Both the position numbers and the translations under genes were made by a program. From Myxococcus fulvus (lineage in GTDB: Bacteria > Myxococcota > Myxococcia > Myxococcales > Myxococcaceae), in the NCBI RefSeq assembly GCF_900111765.1, contig NZ_FOIB01000010.1:355982-419981 (forward strand): 64,000 nucleotides of DNA, given 5' to 3'. This document shows, piece by piece, positions 24,540 to 33,733 of this stretch; the stretch's first letter is position 1; every line of letters starts with the position of its first letter. The notes under the pieces are model-generated. The model saw only the letters and a list, made by a program, of their open reading frames with translations. It searched no databases and was not told where the DNA came from.

Positions 24540-27326
24540 GTGGTGTCCGACCTGGCGTCCAGAGCCCATACCACCGTCTTCGAGCACGCGCGCGACGCGG
24601 TGCTCGTGCTCGACGCTGCCCAAATCATCCAGGAGGTCAACCGCGCCGCCGAGCGCATCTTCGGCCCGCGCGGTGAGCTGGTGGGCATGGCGGTGACGCG
24701 GCTGTTGTCGGGGTGGCGTCCGCCGGATACGCGTGGCTCGCCGGAGACGCCGCACGAGACGGAGCTGGCCGGACAGCGGCCGGGCGGCGCCGGGCCCGCG
24801 TACTACCTGCGCGTGCAGACGCTGGCCCAGTTCGACGCGGCCGGAAACGCGCTGGGCTGGGTGCTCCAGCTGCAGGACATGCGCGGCAGCCTGGAGGTCG
24901 AGGCCTCCATCCGTCAGCAGAAGGAGTTCTTCGAGGCGGTGGTGCGCAACAGCCCCGTCGCCATCGTCACCATCACCCGCCAGTTCATCGTCCTGTCGTG
25001 GAACCCCGCCGCCGAGCGGCTCTTCGGGTACACGCCGCAGGAGGCGCTGGGCAAACACATCTTCGACCTGGTCGCCACCGAGGACAGCGTCCTGCCCGAG
25101 GCGAAGAAGGCGCAGCGCGACGTCACCCAGCGCGGGCGCGTGCACTCCGTCACGCGGCGGCTGCGCAAGGACCACACGATGGTGGACGTGGAGCTCCTGG
25201 CGCTGCCGGTGTCGGTGGGCGGCCGGCAGCTGGGCTTCATCGCCATCTACCACGACATCACCGACCTCCAGCGCGCGCGCCAGGCGGCCGAGTCCGCCAA
25301 CCAGGCCAAGAGCCTGTTCCTGGCGACGATGAGCCACGAAATCCGCACGCCGATGAACGCCATCATCGGCATGACGGGGCTGATGCTGGACACGCACCTG
25401 ACGGGCGAGCAGCGCGAGTTCATCTCCACCATCCGCCAGAGCAGCGAGGCGTTGCTCACGCTGCTCAACGACGTGCTGGACTTCTCGAAAATCGAAGCCG
25501 GCCGTTTCGAGACGGACCGTCACCCGTTCGACCTGCGTCAGTGCGTGGAGTCGGTGCTGGACCTGCTCGCGGTGCGCGCCAGCGAGAAGGGGTTGGACCT
25601 GGGCGCGGACATCTCGCCCGACGTGCCTCAGGTGGTGATGGGGGATGCGTCGCGGCTGCGCCAGGTGCTGCTCAACCTGGTGGGCAACGCGCTGAAGTTC
25701 ACCGAGTCCGGCGGCGCCGTCGTCTCCGTGGACGGGGTGCGCCGCGCCGAGGCGACGGACGCGCCGTGGGAGCTCACCTTCTCCGTGCAGGACACGGGGC
25801 CGGGCATTCCGGAGGAGAAGCGGCAGGGCCTGTTCCAGCCGTTCAACCAGCTCGACGTGTCGGTGGCGCGGCGCTTCGGCGGCACGGGCCTGGGGCTCGC
25901 CATCTCCAAGCGGCTGGTGGAGGCGATGGGCGGGCGCATCTGGGTGGAGAGCGAGGGCGTGCCCGGCCGAGGCACCACGTTCTTCTTCGCGCTCACCGTG
26001 CAGGCCGCGCCGCAGACGACGGCGGGCTACCTGCGCTCGGACGAGCCGCTGCTGCGCGGCCGGCGCGTGCTCATCGTCGACGACAACGCCATCAACCGCA
26101 GGCTCCTGGGACGACAGCTCCAGGCGTGGGGCGCCGAGCCGGTGGAGGCGGGCTCCGGCATGGAGGCGCTCACCAAGCTCCAGTCGGGCGGCTCCGGGTT
26201 CGACCTGGCGCTCATCGACCACCAGATGCCGGGGCTGGACGGCCCCTCACTGGCGGCGCGGATCCGCGAGCGCGATGACCTGCGGGCGCTGCCGCTGTTC
26301 CTGCTGACGTCACCCGGACGCCGCGCCGCGCCTCCGCCGGGCCTGTTCTCCGGGGTGCTGTCGCGCCCGATGAAGGCCTCGCAGCTCCACGACACGCTGA
26401 TGTCCTGCTTCTCCAAGGACGTGCCCCGGGTGCGCGCGGAGCCCGCGCCGACGGGAGCCCCCGCGCCTCGTGACAGGCCGGGCGACCGCGTCCCCTTGCG
26501 CATCCTGCTGGTGGAGGACAACCCCACCAACCAGCGGCTGGCCAGCCTGATGTTGGACCGGCTCGGCTATCCGGTGCAGGCGGCGTCCAACGGGCGCGAG
26601 GCGCTGGAGTGGTCCATGCGCCAGCGCTTCGACGTCGTCTTCATGGACCTGCAGATGCCGGAGATGGACGGCCTGGAGGCCACGCGGCGCATCCGCAAGG
26701 AGCTGCCGCCGACGGTGCAGCCGTGGGTCATCGCGATGACGGCCAACGCGATGGACTCCGACCGGGAGCAGTGCTTCGAGGCGGGGATGGACGACTTCCT
26801 GTCCAAGCCCATCCGCGTGGAGGCGCTCACCGCCGCGCTGGTGCGCTGCCAGACGCCGCGTCCCGTCGGCGGCACCCGCACGCGTCCGGAGCGCGTCGTC
26901 ATCGCGGAGCAGGGGCTCTCCGAGGACCTGGTGCCCGAGGCCGCGCGCATCCCCGGCCTGCAGCCCGCGGCGCTGGCCCGGCTGTGGCGGGAGCTGGGCT
27001 CGCAGGCGGTGAACATCCTCCCGGAGCTCATCGACACCGCGCTGCAGAGCATGCCCGCGCTGCTCGACGACGCGTACACGGCGCTGGGGCAGGGGCTGCT
27101 CGACGACCTCAGCCGCGCGGCGCACACGCTCAAGTCCAACGCGGCCTGGTTCGGCGCGTCGGCGCTGGAGACGCTGAGCCGGGAGCTGGAGCTGCGCGCG
27201 GACGCGGGCGATGACGTCGACTCCCTGCGCGAGCGGCTGGACAGGTGCCGCGCGGAGCTCTCCACGACGCGCGCACTGCTGTCGCGCCTTCGTGAGAGCA
27301 TCGCCCTGCCGCCGGCGCGCGGCTGA
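24540..27326 (+). CDS. Hybrid sensor histidine kinase, PAS-PAS-HisKA-HATPase-REC-REC-HPt
   Basis: 928 residues from a GTG at 24540; the adjacent GTG at 24543 is equally possible, with GGGGGAG overlapping. Two PAS domains (about 10-120 and 130-250) lead to the phosphorylated His in MSHEIRTPMN (near 265). The ATPase boxes follow: NLVGNALKFTE, DTGPGIPEE and GGTGLGLAISK. Receiver 1 has VLIVDDN, LALIDHQMPG and SRPMK. Receiver 2 has ILLVEDN, FMDLQMPEMDG and LSKPI. The HPt domain has AAHTLKSNA (near 860). There is no membrane segment, so it senses a cytoplasmic signal through PAS. It carries a full phosphorelay on one chain, and no response regulator with an output domain is adjacent. Confidence 0.95.
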   Translation: MVSDLASRAHTTVFEHARDAVLVLDAAQIIQEVNRAAERIFGPRGELVGMAVTRLLSGWRPPDTRGSPETPHETELAGQRPGGAGPAYYLRVQTLAQFDAAGNALGWVLQLQDMRGSLEVEASIRQQKEFFEAVVRNSPVAIVTITRQFIVLSWNPAAERLFGYTPQEALGKHIFDLVATEDSVLPEAKKAQRDVTQRGRVHSVTRRLRKDHTMVDVELLALPVSVGGRQLGFIAIYHDITDLQRARQAAESANQAKSLFLATMSHEIRTPMNAIIGMTGLMLDTHLTGEQREFISTIRQSSEALLTLLNDVLDFSKIEAGRFETDRHPFDLRQCVESVLDLLAVRASEKGLDLGADISPDVPQVVMGDASRLRQVLLNLVGNALKFTESGGAVVSVDGVRRAEATDAPWELTFSVQDTGPGIPEEKRQGLFQPFNQLDVSVARRFGGTGLGLAISKRLVEAMGGRIWVESEGVPGRGTTFFFALTVQAAPQTTAGYLRSDEPLLRGRRVLIVDDNAINRRLLGRQLQAWGAEPVEAGSGMEALTKLQSGGSGFDLALIDHQMPGLDGPSLAARIRERDDLRALPLFLLTSPGRRAAPPPGLFSGVLSRPMKASQLHDTLMSCFSKDVPRVRAEPAPTGAPAPRDRPGDRVPLRILLVEDNPTNQRLASLMLDRLGYPVQAASNGREALEWSMRQRFDVVFMDLQMPEMDGLEATRRIRKELPPTVQPWVIAMTANAMDSDREQCFEAGMDDFLSKPIRVEALTAALVRCQTPRPVGGTRTRPERVVIAEQGLSEDLVPEAARIPGLQPAALARLWRELGSQAVNILPELIDTALQSMPALLDDAYTALGQGLLDDLSRAAHTLKSNAAWFGASALETLSRELELRADAGDDVDSLRERLDRCRAELSTTRALLSRLRESIALPPARG

Positions 27327-27390
27327 GGTCCTGGTCAGCCCTCCGGGGACTCGGGCGTCCCTCGCGCGGCCGCGCACTTCGAGGTGAACG

Positions 27391-28686
27391 ATGAGTGACT
27401 CTCCCAAGGATTCCTCCCACCCGGGCGCCTCGCGCATCCGGGGCCTGGAGCAGGTGGACCGGCTGTCGGTGCCGCTGCCGCATGGCACGGAGGTGACGAC
27501 GCGCGTGGAGCGGATGACCTCCGGCGGGCGGCGCATCCCCCAGGGCGTGGTGGGGCGCGTGGTGCGGGCGAAGGACGGCGGGCTCGACATCCAGATTGTC
27601 GGCGTGGGCGAGGTGTGGTTCGCGCGCGACGAGCTGGTGCCCCGACGCCCGGGCCAGGTCCAGTTCGCCCAGCGGCGCGAGGCCGCCTGGAACGCGCTGG
27701 GGCCGTGCGTGGTGCTGGAGACGCGCGTGGGCAGCCATGCGTGGGGACTGGCGAACGAGCAGTCGGACGTGGACGTGCGCGGGGTGTTCGCCCTGCCGCT
27801 CTCGTGGACCTTCGGCCTGGTGGAGGCGCCGCAAGACCTGGTGAGCGCCGACGGCAGCACGACCTACTGGGAGGCGCGCAAGACGGTGGAGCAGGCCCTG
27901 CGCGCCGACCCGAACACGCTGGAGACGCTGTTCGTCCCGGGCGCCCAGGCGCTGGATGAGCTGGGGGAGTGGTTCCTCGCCGAGCGCGAGGCCTTCGTCT
28001 CGCAGTCCATCTTCGGCAGCTTCGGTCGCTATGCGATGAGCCAGCTCGACAAGCTCACGCGCAGCCAGCGGCTCGCCGAGCACCGCGACCTGCTGCTGGA
28101 GTGGTTGTGCGAGGACCCCGCGCCGGGGCTGGACGAAGTGGCCCGGCGACTGGCGGACATCTCTCCGCGCGGCGCGCCCACGCCCGAGGACGCGCTGCTG
28201 GCGGCGAAGACGTATGTGAAGCAGCTCTATCGCTCGTTGTCGGACCAGGGCCTGCTCGCGGCCAACGACTTCGCGGCGCTCACCGCCTACGCGCGCGGGG
28301 GCGGACAGCGTCCTCCTTCGGCGCGGGAGCTGCGGCCGAAGAACGCGTACAACCTGCTGCGGTTGATCGCCACGGCCACGGGCTGGCTGCGCCACGGCGA
28401 GCCCGTCTTCGAGGCGACGGGCGCCCTGAAGGCGCGGCTGTTGGACATCAAGGCGGGGCAGGTCCCACTGGAGGACGTGCTGCGCGACGCCGAGGCGATG
28501 GCGCCGGAGCTGGAGGCGGCGCGGCAGGAGAGCCGTCTGCCGGAGCAGCCCGACTACGCGCGCGCGGACCGGTTGCTGCGGCGGGTGGGGGATGAAGTGG
28601 CGCGGCGCTGGGTGACGAAGGTGGCGGGCCCCTGGGGACACGATGCGCCCGAGGCCCCGCGGATGGAGTGGAGGGATTCGGAATGA
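27391..28686 (+). CDS. RlaP-type (COG3541) nucleotidyltransferase, long form
   Basis: 431 residues from an ATG preceded by GAGGTGA. After about 100 N-terminal residues, which look like a small beta domain (VTTRVERMTSGGRRIPQG, then VGVGEVWFARDELV), comes a polymerase-beta-type nucleotidyltransferase. Its active site is GSHAWGLANEQSDVDVRGVF (near 115), giving the GS and DxD pattern of the family now called RlaP (PF10127). Helical C-terminal regions follow (TLETLF, KTYVKQLYRSL, LRPKNAYNLLRLI). RlaP proteins are predicted to take part in RNA end repair. The gene overlaps the next nucleotidyltransferase by 4 nt, so the two are co-translated and may form a complex. Confidence 0.85.
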   Translation: MSDSPKDSSHPGASRIRGLEQVDRLSVPLPHGTEVTTRVERMTSGGRRIPQGVVGRVVRAKDGGLDIQIVGVGEVWFARDELVPRRPGQVQFAQRREAAWNALGPCVVLETRVGSHAWGLANEQSDVDVRGVFALPLSWTFGLVEAPQDLVSADGSTTYWEARKTVEQALRADPNTLETLFVPGAQALDELGEWFLAEREAFVSQSIFGSFGRYAMSQLDKLTRSQRLAEHRDLLLEWLCEDPAPGLDEVARRLADISPRGAPTPEDALLAAKTYVKQLYRSLSDQGLLAANDFAALTAYARGGGQRPPSARELRPKNAYNLLRLIATATGWLRHGEPVFEATGALKARLLDIKAGQVPLEDVLRDAEAMAPELEAARQESRLPEQPDYARADRLLRRVGDEVARRWVTKVAGPWGHDAPEAPRMEWRDSE

Positions 28687-29465
28687 AGGGCACGCTGACG
28701 GAGCACGAGAAGACGGTGGCGGACCGCGTGCTCGACGAGGAGTCCGCGCGGCGCGAGCACCTGGTGGTGTCGCTGACGGGGGCGCATGCCTACGGGTTCC
28801 CCTCGCCCGACAGTGATCTGGACCTGAAGTCCATCCACGTGGCGCCCACGGCCATGCTCCTGGGGCTCAGCCCCCGGCAGCTCAACGCCGAGCGCCTGGA
28901 GGTCGTGGACGGGGTGGAGGTGGACTACTCGTCCAACGAGCTCGCAGCCGTCCTCCAGGGACTGCTGCAGGGCAATGGCAACTACCTGGAGCGCATCCTG
29001 GGCGCCATCACCCTGCGCGCATCTGCGGACCTGGAGTCACTCCAGCCGCTGGCGCGCGAGGTGCTGTCGCGGCGGGTGTTCCGGCACTACAACGGGTTCG
29101 CCCACGGCCAGCTCCGCGAGTGGGAGAAGAGCGGCTTTCGCTCCGCCAAGAAGCTGCTCTACGTGCTGCGCACCACGCTGACGGGCACGCACCTGCTGCG
29201 CACCGGTGTCGTGGAGACGGACGTCACCGAGCTGCTGGACGCCCACGGCTTCTCCGAGGCCCGCGAGCTGGTGGAACAGAAGCGGCGTGGGGAGAAGAGC
29301 GAGCTGCCGGAGGCGCTCAGCGAAGCGTGGCGCGCCCGGGTGGCCCGCTCGTTCGAGGTGCTCGACGCGGCGCTGGCGGCGTCGGTGCTGCCCGAGGCGC
29401 CGCCCTCCCGGGCCGTGGACGCGCTGGAGGCGTGGATGCTGGAGCTGCGGCGCCGGCGCTTCTGA
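28683..29465 (+). CDS. RlaP-type nucleotidyltransferase, short form
   Basis: 260 residues from the ATG at 28683, which overlaps the upstream stop as ATGA. The active site is seen near residue 33: LTGAHAYGFPSPDSDLDLKSIH, where the usual GS is GA and the metal-binding DLDL is present. NGNYLERIL, FRHYNGFAHGQ and SAKKLLYVLRTTLTGTHLL are conserved-looking helices shared with the COG3541 family. It is a compact relative of the preceding gene without its N-terminal beta domain. The pair resembles a heterodimeric repair enzyme. It faces, tail to tail, the minus-strand genes that include the four-domain RNA-end protein. Confidence 0.85.
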   Translation: MKGTLTEHEKTVADRVLDEESARREHLVVSLTGAHAYGFPSPDSDLDLKSIHVAPTAMLLGLSPRQLNAERLEVVDGVEVDYSSNELAAVLQGLLQGNGNYLERILGAITLRASADLESLQPLAREVLSRRVFRHYNGFAHGQLREWEKSGFRSAKKLLYVLRTTLTGTHLLRTGVVETDVTELLDAHGFSEARELVEQKRRGEKSELPEALSEAWRARVARSFEVLDAALAASVLPEAPPSRAVDALEAWMLELRRRRF

Positions 29466-29474
29466 GCCGCGCGT

Positions 29475-30395
29475 TCAGGGCGAGGTGGCGGACAGCCGGG
29501 ACAAGGAGCGGTCCTTGACCTTGAGCCAGGCCTGCTGGCGGAAGAGATACGTGGAGCAGAGCTTCCGCCACGTCCACACGTCCGGCAGGTTCCACCAGCC
29601 CTCCGGCGGCTCGAGGCCGATACTCCTCAGGTTGCCGATGCCCCGGTAGCCGACGCCGTCGAGGCCGTTGGCGCAGTTGGACTCCAGCACCAGGACCTTG
29701 TCGGTGGCGGGGTGGTGGTCCACCACCAGGAAGGTGTGGCCGGAGCGCCACTGGTTGCGCCAGCCCTGGATGAGCGTCCACGGATGCGGGTGGGCATCGG
29801 CCGAGGGCGCGGGGATGGCCATGCCGCTCTCGACGGCGGCGGTGACGGGGGAGAAGTAGTCCTCCGTGGAGGCAATCATCATCTGCCGGTGGCGCCGCGA
29901 GTCCCACGCGAAGTTCGCGCCGTGGGCGTCCGCGAAGGCCTTCACCGTGAGCGCCTCAACGAAGGTGCAGCAGTTGTTGAACAGGGGCGGCGCGCGAGGG
30001 ACGCGGATGCCCGGGAGGTCCCAGGGGTAGTACGCCTGGTCCAGGTCATAGCGGAAGTCCTTCAGCCCCTGGAGCAGCGTGACGAGCTGGCTCTCGGCGA
30101 TGGCCAATGGGTCGTCATCGAAGGGCAGCCGCACGGCGGGCGGAGGCTGCGCCTGGTTCGTCACGCTCACGTAGTGCTGCGTGCGCCAGCGCGTGCAGAC
30201 CCAGGTGTCCAACGCGCCCAGCGTAGGGACCTCCAGGCGCACGAAGTCCGTGTCCGGCGTCGGGCTGCCCGGCTTCTCCTCGAGCACGAAGTAGGTGCCT
30301 GCCTCGACGTAGCCCTCGAACTGCGACTGGCTGTCGGGCTGCACGAAGCCCCGCATGCGGATGGGCAGCTTCGCGACACGATGGCTCTGGGACAC
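29475..30395 (-). CDS. Putative papain-fold (NlpC/P60-like) protein, uncharacterised
   Basis: 306 residues from a GTG at 30395, with AGGGGGG upstream. No signal peptide is evident. The N-terminal 100 residues look like an SH3-like or beta module (VEAGTYFVLEEKPG, VRLEVPTL). The C-terminal part has a candidate cysteine-hydrolase set: NNCCTFVEALTVKAF (Cys at a helix start), then GHTFLVVDHH and VLVLESN, as in NlpC/P60 or CHAP-like amidases. A transglutaminase-like fold is also possible. Substrate and location are unknown. It lies 96 bp downstream of the four-domain RNA-end protein on the same strand, so it may be co-transcribed, but no functional link is proven. Confidence 0.65.
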   Translation of the reverse strand: MSQSHRVAKLPIRMRGFVQPDSQSQFEGYVEAGTYFVLEEKPGSPTPDTDFVRLEVPTLGALDTWVCTRWRTQHYVSVTNQAQPPPAVRLPFDDDPLAIAESQLVTLLQGLKDFRYDLDQAYYPWDLPGIRVPRAPPLFNNCCTFVEALTVKAFADAHGANFAWDSRRHRQMMIASTEDYFSPVTAAVESGMAIPAPSADAHPHPWTLIQGWRNQWRSGHTFLVVDHHPATDKVLVLESNCANGLDGVGYRGIGNLRSIGLEPPEGWWNLPDVWTWRKLCSTYLFRQQAWLKVKDRSLSRLSATSP

Positions 30396-30491
30396 GACGA
30401 CCCCCCTGGTGTGAATGACTTCGGGTGAAGCCTATCTCACTCAGGGAGGATGTTCATGGGACGCGCCAGGGCTGGAGCGGGGTGTCTGTCC

Positions 30492-33400
30492 TTACGGGTC
30501 TGTTTCCCCGGGGAGGCCCGAGGCGCTCGCTCGTGACAGCTCCACCTGGAGGGTGGCTCCGTCGGGACGGTGGGCCCATTCCAGGAACGACGCGCGGAAG
30601 GACTCCACGGCCTCGACGAGCGGCGTGCCCGGCCTCCACGCGAGCGCGCTCGTGTCCCGGGCCTCCAGGCCGATGAGCAGCGAGCCCCCGGTGCCCGGCG
30701 CCTGGAGGGGACGCACCGTCAGGCGGCGATCACTCTCCAGGCGGTACGCCAGGGCCGTGATGTGTCCGAGCAGCCACCCCTGGGCGACCTCGCGTCCCTC
30801 GGGAGTCTTGGCGTCGGCGCTCAGCCGCAGTCGGGTCGACGGTTGGCTGGTCGAATCCAGCGGCTCGAACAACAGGGACCACGCTCCGGGCGTCCCCGTC
30901 CTGCGCGCCTGGGCGACGAGCTCCCGTGCGCGCGCCCACTCCTCGCGAAGGATGCGGGACGTGGAGCGCGACACGTTGCGCGCGGTGTTCCTCAGCGGCG
31001 CCACGGGGGCGATGATGGGCAACAGGTCCCGCTTGCCGTCCGGCCGGTAGCGCGCGGTCTCCATCGTCAGGGCCACGGGTTGGGGCCAGGGCCACGTGGC
31101 GAAGGTGTCGAAGAAGTGCGCGAGCAGGTCCACGTCGGACTTCACCGCCTCGGGTGCCGCGCGCGTGGTGGCCCAGGCCGCGAGCACCGTCCACGACAGG
31201 CCCCCGAGATAGCCGAGCGCATGCGAATACAGCCCCCGAGCCCGGGCCCAGGCCTTCACGGCACGCAGCAGTCGCCGGAACCTCGCGTGGGTGTCCTCAT
31301 CCGGACCGAGCGCCTCCAGCACGCCCTTCATGTCCGCGAGCCCCAGCACCGAGCGCAGGCCCGCGGGGTCGAACGCGTCCGCGTGACGCGCGAGCAGCTC
31401 CAGCGGGTCGAGGCCTTCAGTGCCCTCGGGCCGGCTGGCGTGGGACACCTCGAAGCTCACGCCGCCCAGCACCACCTTCACCAGCGGGATGGCCGCATCG
31501 GCGACGAAGCGCGAGGCCGCGCGGCTCTCGGGCTCCGACCTCGCCAGCTCGCCCAACAGCTCCCGCGCGAAGTCCTCCCGTGACTGGCTCGAGGGGCCGA
31601 GCGCCACCGCGTCCACGTCACTGCCCGCGCCATCGGTCCCCAGCAGATAGGAGCCATACGGATGCAGCGAGGCGCCCACGCGAGCGCACAGCACCCGCAG
31701 CCGCTCCATGGCTTCATCGCGCTTCGCCCGGGTCTCGGGAGCGCTCTCGACGGCGCCCACGTTCTCGAGGGCGGAGCGCAGCGCGTCGTCACCGGTGCCC
31801 GACGTCGTGGCCTCCGCCCGCGCGACACCGAGGCCGCCGAGCGGAATGCGTCGGACGACCTCGAACGGCGTGTTGCCCTGCCGGCGGATGATGCAGACCT
31901 CGCGGACCTCGAAGCTCAGCGGACGCCAGCCCCGTGCCCACGTGGCGACGGTGCGCTCCACGTCCACGTCGTCCGAGTGGGGCACCTGTCCCACGGACAG
32001 ATGCGGGTGGAACCCATGGGCCGGTGGTGCGCACTCGGGCACCACGGAGACGAGCTTCGCGTGCAGTCGCGCCAGCGCACCTCGGGGCGCGTCCTCGGGC
32101 CTCAACCACGCCGTCGCGCTGGCGCGGTGGTCGAAGTGGTCGAAGTCGGCGAGCGTCACCTGGAAGGGCTCGAGGCTCCGCGCGGCCTCGGAGAGCAGCG
32201 CCTCCGCCGTGTCGAAGTCTTCCTCGGGGAGGAAGGGGTAGAGCAGGGTGACGTGGGGCATCCACCGCTCGAACTTCGCGTCGTGCTTCTTGCGGAGCGC
32301 CTGGATGGGCGGCCACACGGACTCGGGGGGAATGAGCACCACGGCCGTGTGATGGACCAGCCGCGCCGCCGCGGCCCCCGTCACGGACGCCGCGCGGGTG
32401 TCGCGGCGCAGGACACAGCGAATGCCGAAGTGGTCCGACGCGAACAGGGCCTCTCCGGACGGCGCACGCACGCCCTTCAGCGGCGCCTCACCGAAGAGCT
32501 CGATGGACTCCGGCGAGAGTCGCCCCGAAGGTGAGGCCACCAGCACGCGGTCCAACCGCTGGAGCCGCCCCGACACGGTGGTGATGGCGGCCAGCGAGTT
32601 GAGTCGCGGATTGTACGTCTCGCCCTGCTCGGCCGGGCGCAGCGTGGGCCATGCATCCACGAAGCCCGCGCGACGGAAGGACTCGGCCTCCGCGTCGCCG
32701 TCCCCGAAGTTGAAGTCACCGGCCAGCACGACGTCGGGCACGCTCGCGTCGTCGTCGCCAGTCAGTGACGGCAGTTCCTCCAGCAGCGCCTGGACCTGGA
32801 CGGCCCGGGCCGCGGCGCCGGTGGTCTCGCGGTTGCTCGTCAGGTGCGGTGTCGCCACCCACAGCGGCCCGCCCGCCAGTCGCAGCTCGCCCACGATGAG
32901 GCGCTTGTCGCGCGAGAAGACCCGCTGCCACACCGAGGCGAGGGGCTCGCGTGACAGGAGCACCTGTCCGTAGGGGACGACGGTGTTCGCCTCGGGACCG
33001 TCCGACACCTGGTAGTGCTCGCGCACCCAGCCCTCGGCGAGCAGAGCCCGCAGGAAGGGCGCGGTGACCTCCTGGAGGACGATGACGTCCGCGTCCGTCT
33101 CGCGCAGCAGCGCCAGGGCGGCGGGCGTGCGGTGCTCGGTCGCGAGCTTCTCCCGGTCATACAGGTCGAAGAGGACGTTGAAGGTGGCCAGGGTGAGTCG
33201 CTCCGGCGCCGGGCGCGTGTCCCCCGGCGACGAGGAGGGAGTCTTCATCCAATCCCCGGCCCGCGCGTCGTAGCGGAAGACATGCAGGCGCGCGAAGCCG
33301 GGGACCTCCCGAGGACGGGGCGGGGTGGGGGCGGGGGGCTCGGCGGAAGGCTCGACGAGGTGATTCAGCCGGTCGATGCGCTCCTTGCGGTCCCACACCA

Positions 33401-33596
33401 CCTCGCGTCCGCGCTTGAAGTACCAGACGCGGTGCCAGGGGATTTCGCCGTCCGGCACGAAGGCCTCGAACGGCATCTCCTCCAGGTCCTCGCCGTGGGT
33501 GTCGTAGCCGATGACGAACTCACGGGCCTCCAGCCGAGGGTCCCACCGGATGCGGTGGTACACCTCTCGGCTCGTCGTGAAGCGTTCCTGGGACAT
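30492..33596 (-). CDS. Four-domain RNA-end repair-like protein: MJ1316, EEP, 2H phosphoesterase, poly(A) polymerase-like
   Basis: 1034 residues from the ATG at 33596; upstream in-frame sequence to 33971 is Arg/Pro-rich and unlikely coding. Domain 1 (1-77) is an MJ1316/DUF504 module (EVYHRIRWDP, FVIGYDTHGEDLEEMPF, IPWHRVWYFKRG) predicted to recognise RNA ends with cyclic phosphate. Domain 2 (about 133-399) is an EEP nuclease with all residues: ATFNVLF, VLQEV, ATPHLTSN, AGDFNFGD, RLDRVLV, ASDHFGI. Domain 3 (about 413-582) is a 2H/LigT phosphoesterase with HVTL and HLSV. Domain 4 (about 600-930) is poly(A)-polymerase-like: YGSYLLGTDGAGSDVDAVAL and GYLGGLSWTVL. Its third acidic site is Glu in FEVSH where eukaryotic enzymes have Asp. 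Together these could trim, open a cyclic phosphate and re-extend damaged RNA. Confidence 0.88.
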   Translation of the reverse strand: MSQERFTTSREVYHRIRWDPRLEAREFVIGYDTHGEDLEEMPFEAFVPDGEIPWHRVWYFKRGREVVWDRKERIDRLNHLVEPSAEPPAPTPPRPREVPGFARLHVFRYDARAGDWMKTPSSSPGDTRPAPERLTLATFNVLFDLYDREKLATEHRTPAALALLRETDADVIVLQEVTAPFLRALLAEGWVREHYQVSDGPEANTVVPYGQVLLSREPLASVWQRVFSRDKRLIVGELRLAGGPLWVATPHLTSNRETTGAAARAVQVQALLEELPSLTGDDDASVPDVVLAGDFNFGDGDAEAESFRRAGFVDAWPTLRPAEQGETYNPRLNSLAAITTVSGRLQRLDRVLVASPSGRLSPESIELFGEAPLKGVRAPSGEALFASDHFGIRCVLRRDTRAASVTGAAAARLVHHTAVVLIPPESVWPPIQALRKKHDAKFERWMPHVTLLYPFLPEEDFDTAEALLSEAARSLEPFQVTLADFDHFDHRASATAWLRPEDAPRGALARLHAKLVSVVPECAPPAHGFHPHLSVGQVPHSDDVDVERTVATWARGWRPLSFEVREVCIIRRQGNTPFEVVRRIPLGGLGVARAEATTSGTGDDALRSALENVGAVESAPETRAKRDEAMERLRVLCARVGASLHPYGSYLLGTDGAGSDVDAVALGPSSQSREDFARELLGELARSEPESRAASRFVADAAIPLVKVVLGGVSFEVSHASRPEGTEGLDPLELLARHADAFDPAGLRSVLGLADMKGVLEALGPDEDTHARFRRLLRAVKAWARARGLYSHALGYLGGLSWTVLAAWATTRAAPEAVKSDVDLLAHFFDTFATWPWPQPVALTMETARYRPDGKRDLLPIIAPVAPLRNTARNVSRSTSRILREEWARARELVAQARRTGTPGAWSLLFEPLDSTSQPSTRLRLSADAKTPEGREVAQGWLLGHITALAYRLESDRRLTVRPLQAPGTGGSLLIGLEARDTSALAWRPGTPLVEAVESFRASFLEWAHRPDGATLQVELSRASASGLPGETDP

Positions 33597-33733
33597 GGTG
33601 AGCACCCACGGGGAGAAGAGGAAGGACGGCGAGCCGCTGGCTTCCCTCGAGCGTAGTCGTGCTGACCGCTCCGTGGGGGACGTCCCGCGCGCCGCACCGG
33701 ACGCCGCGGGACTCTCCCGGCTGACAGTCCGCT

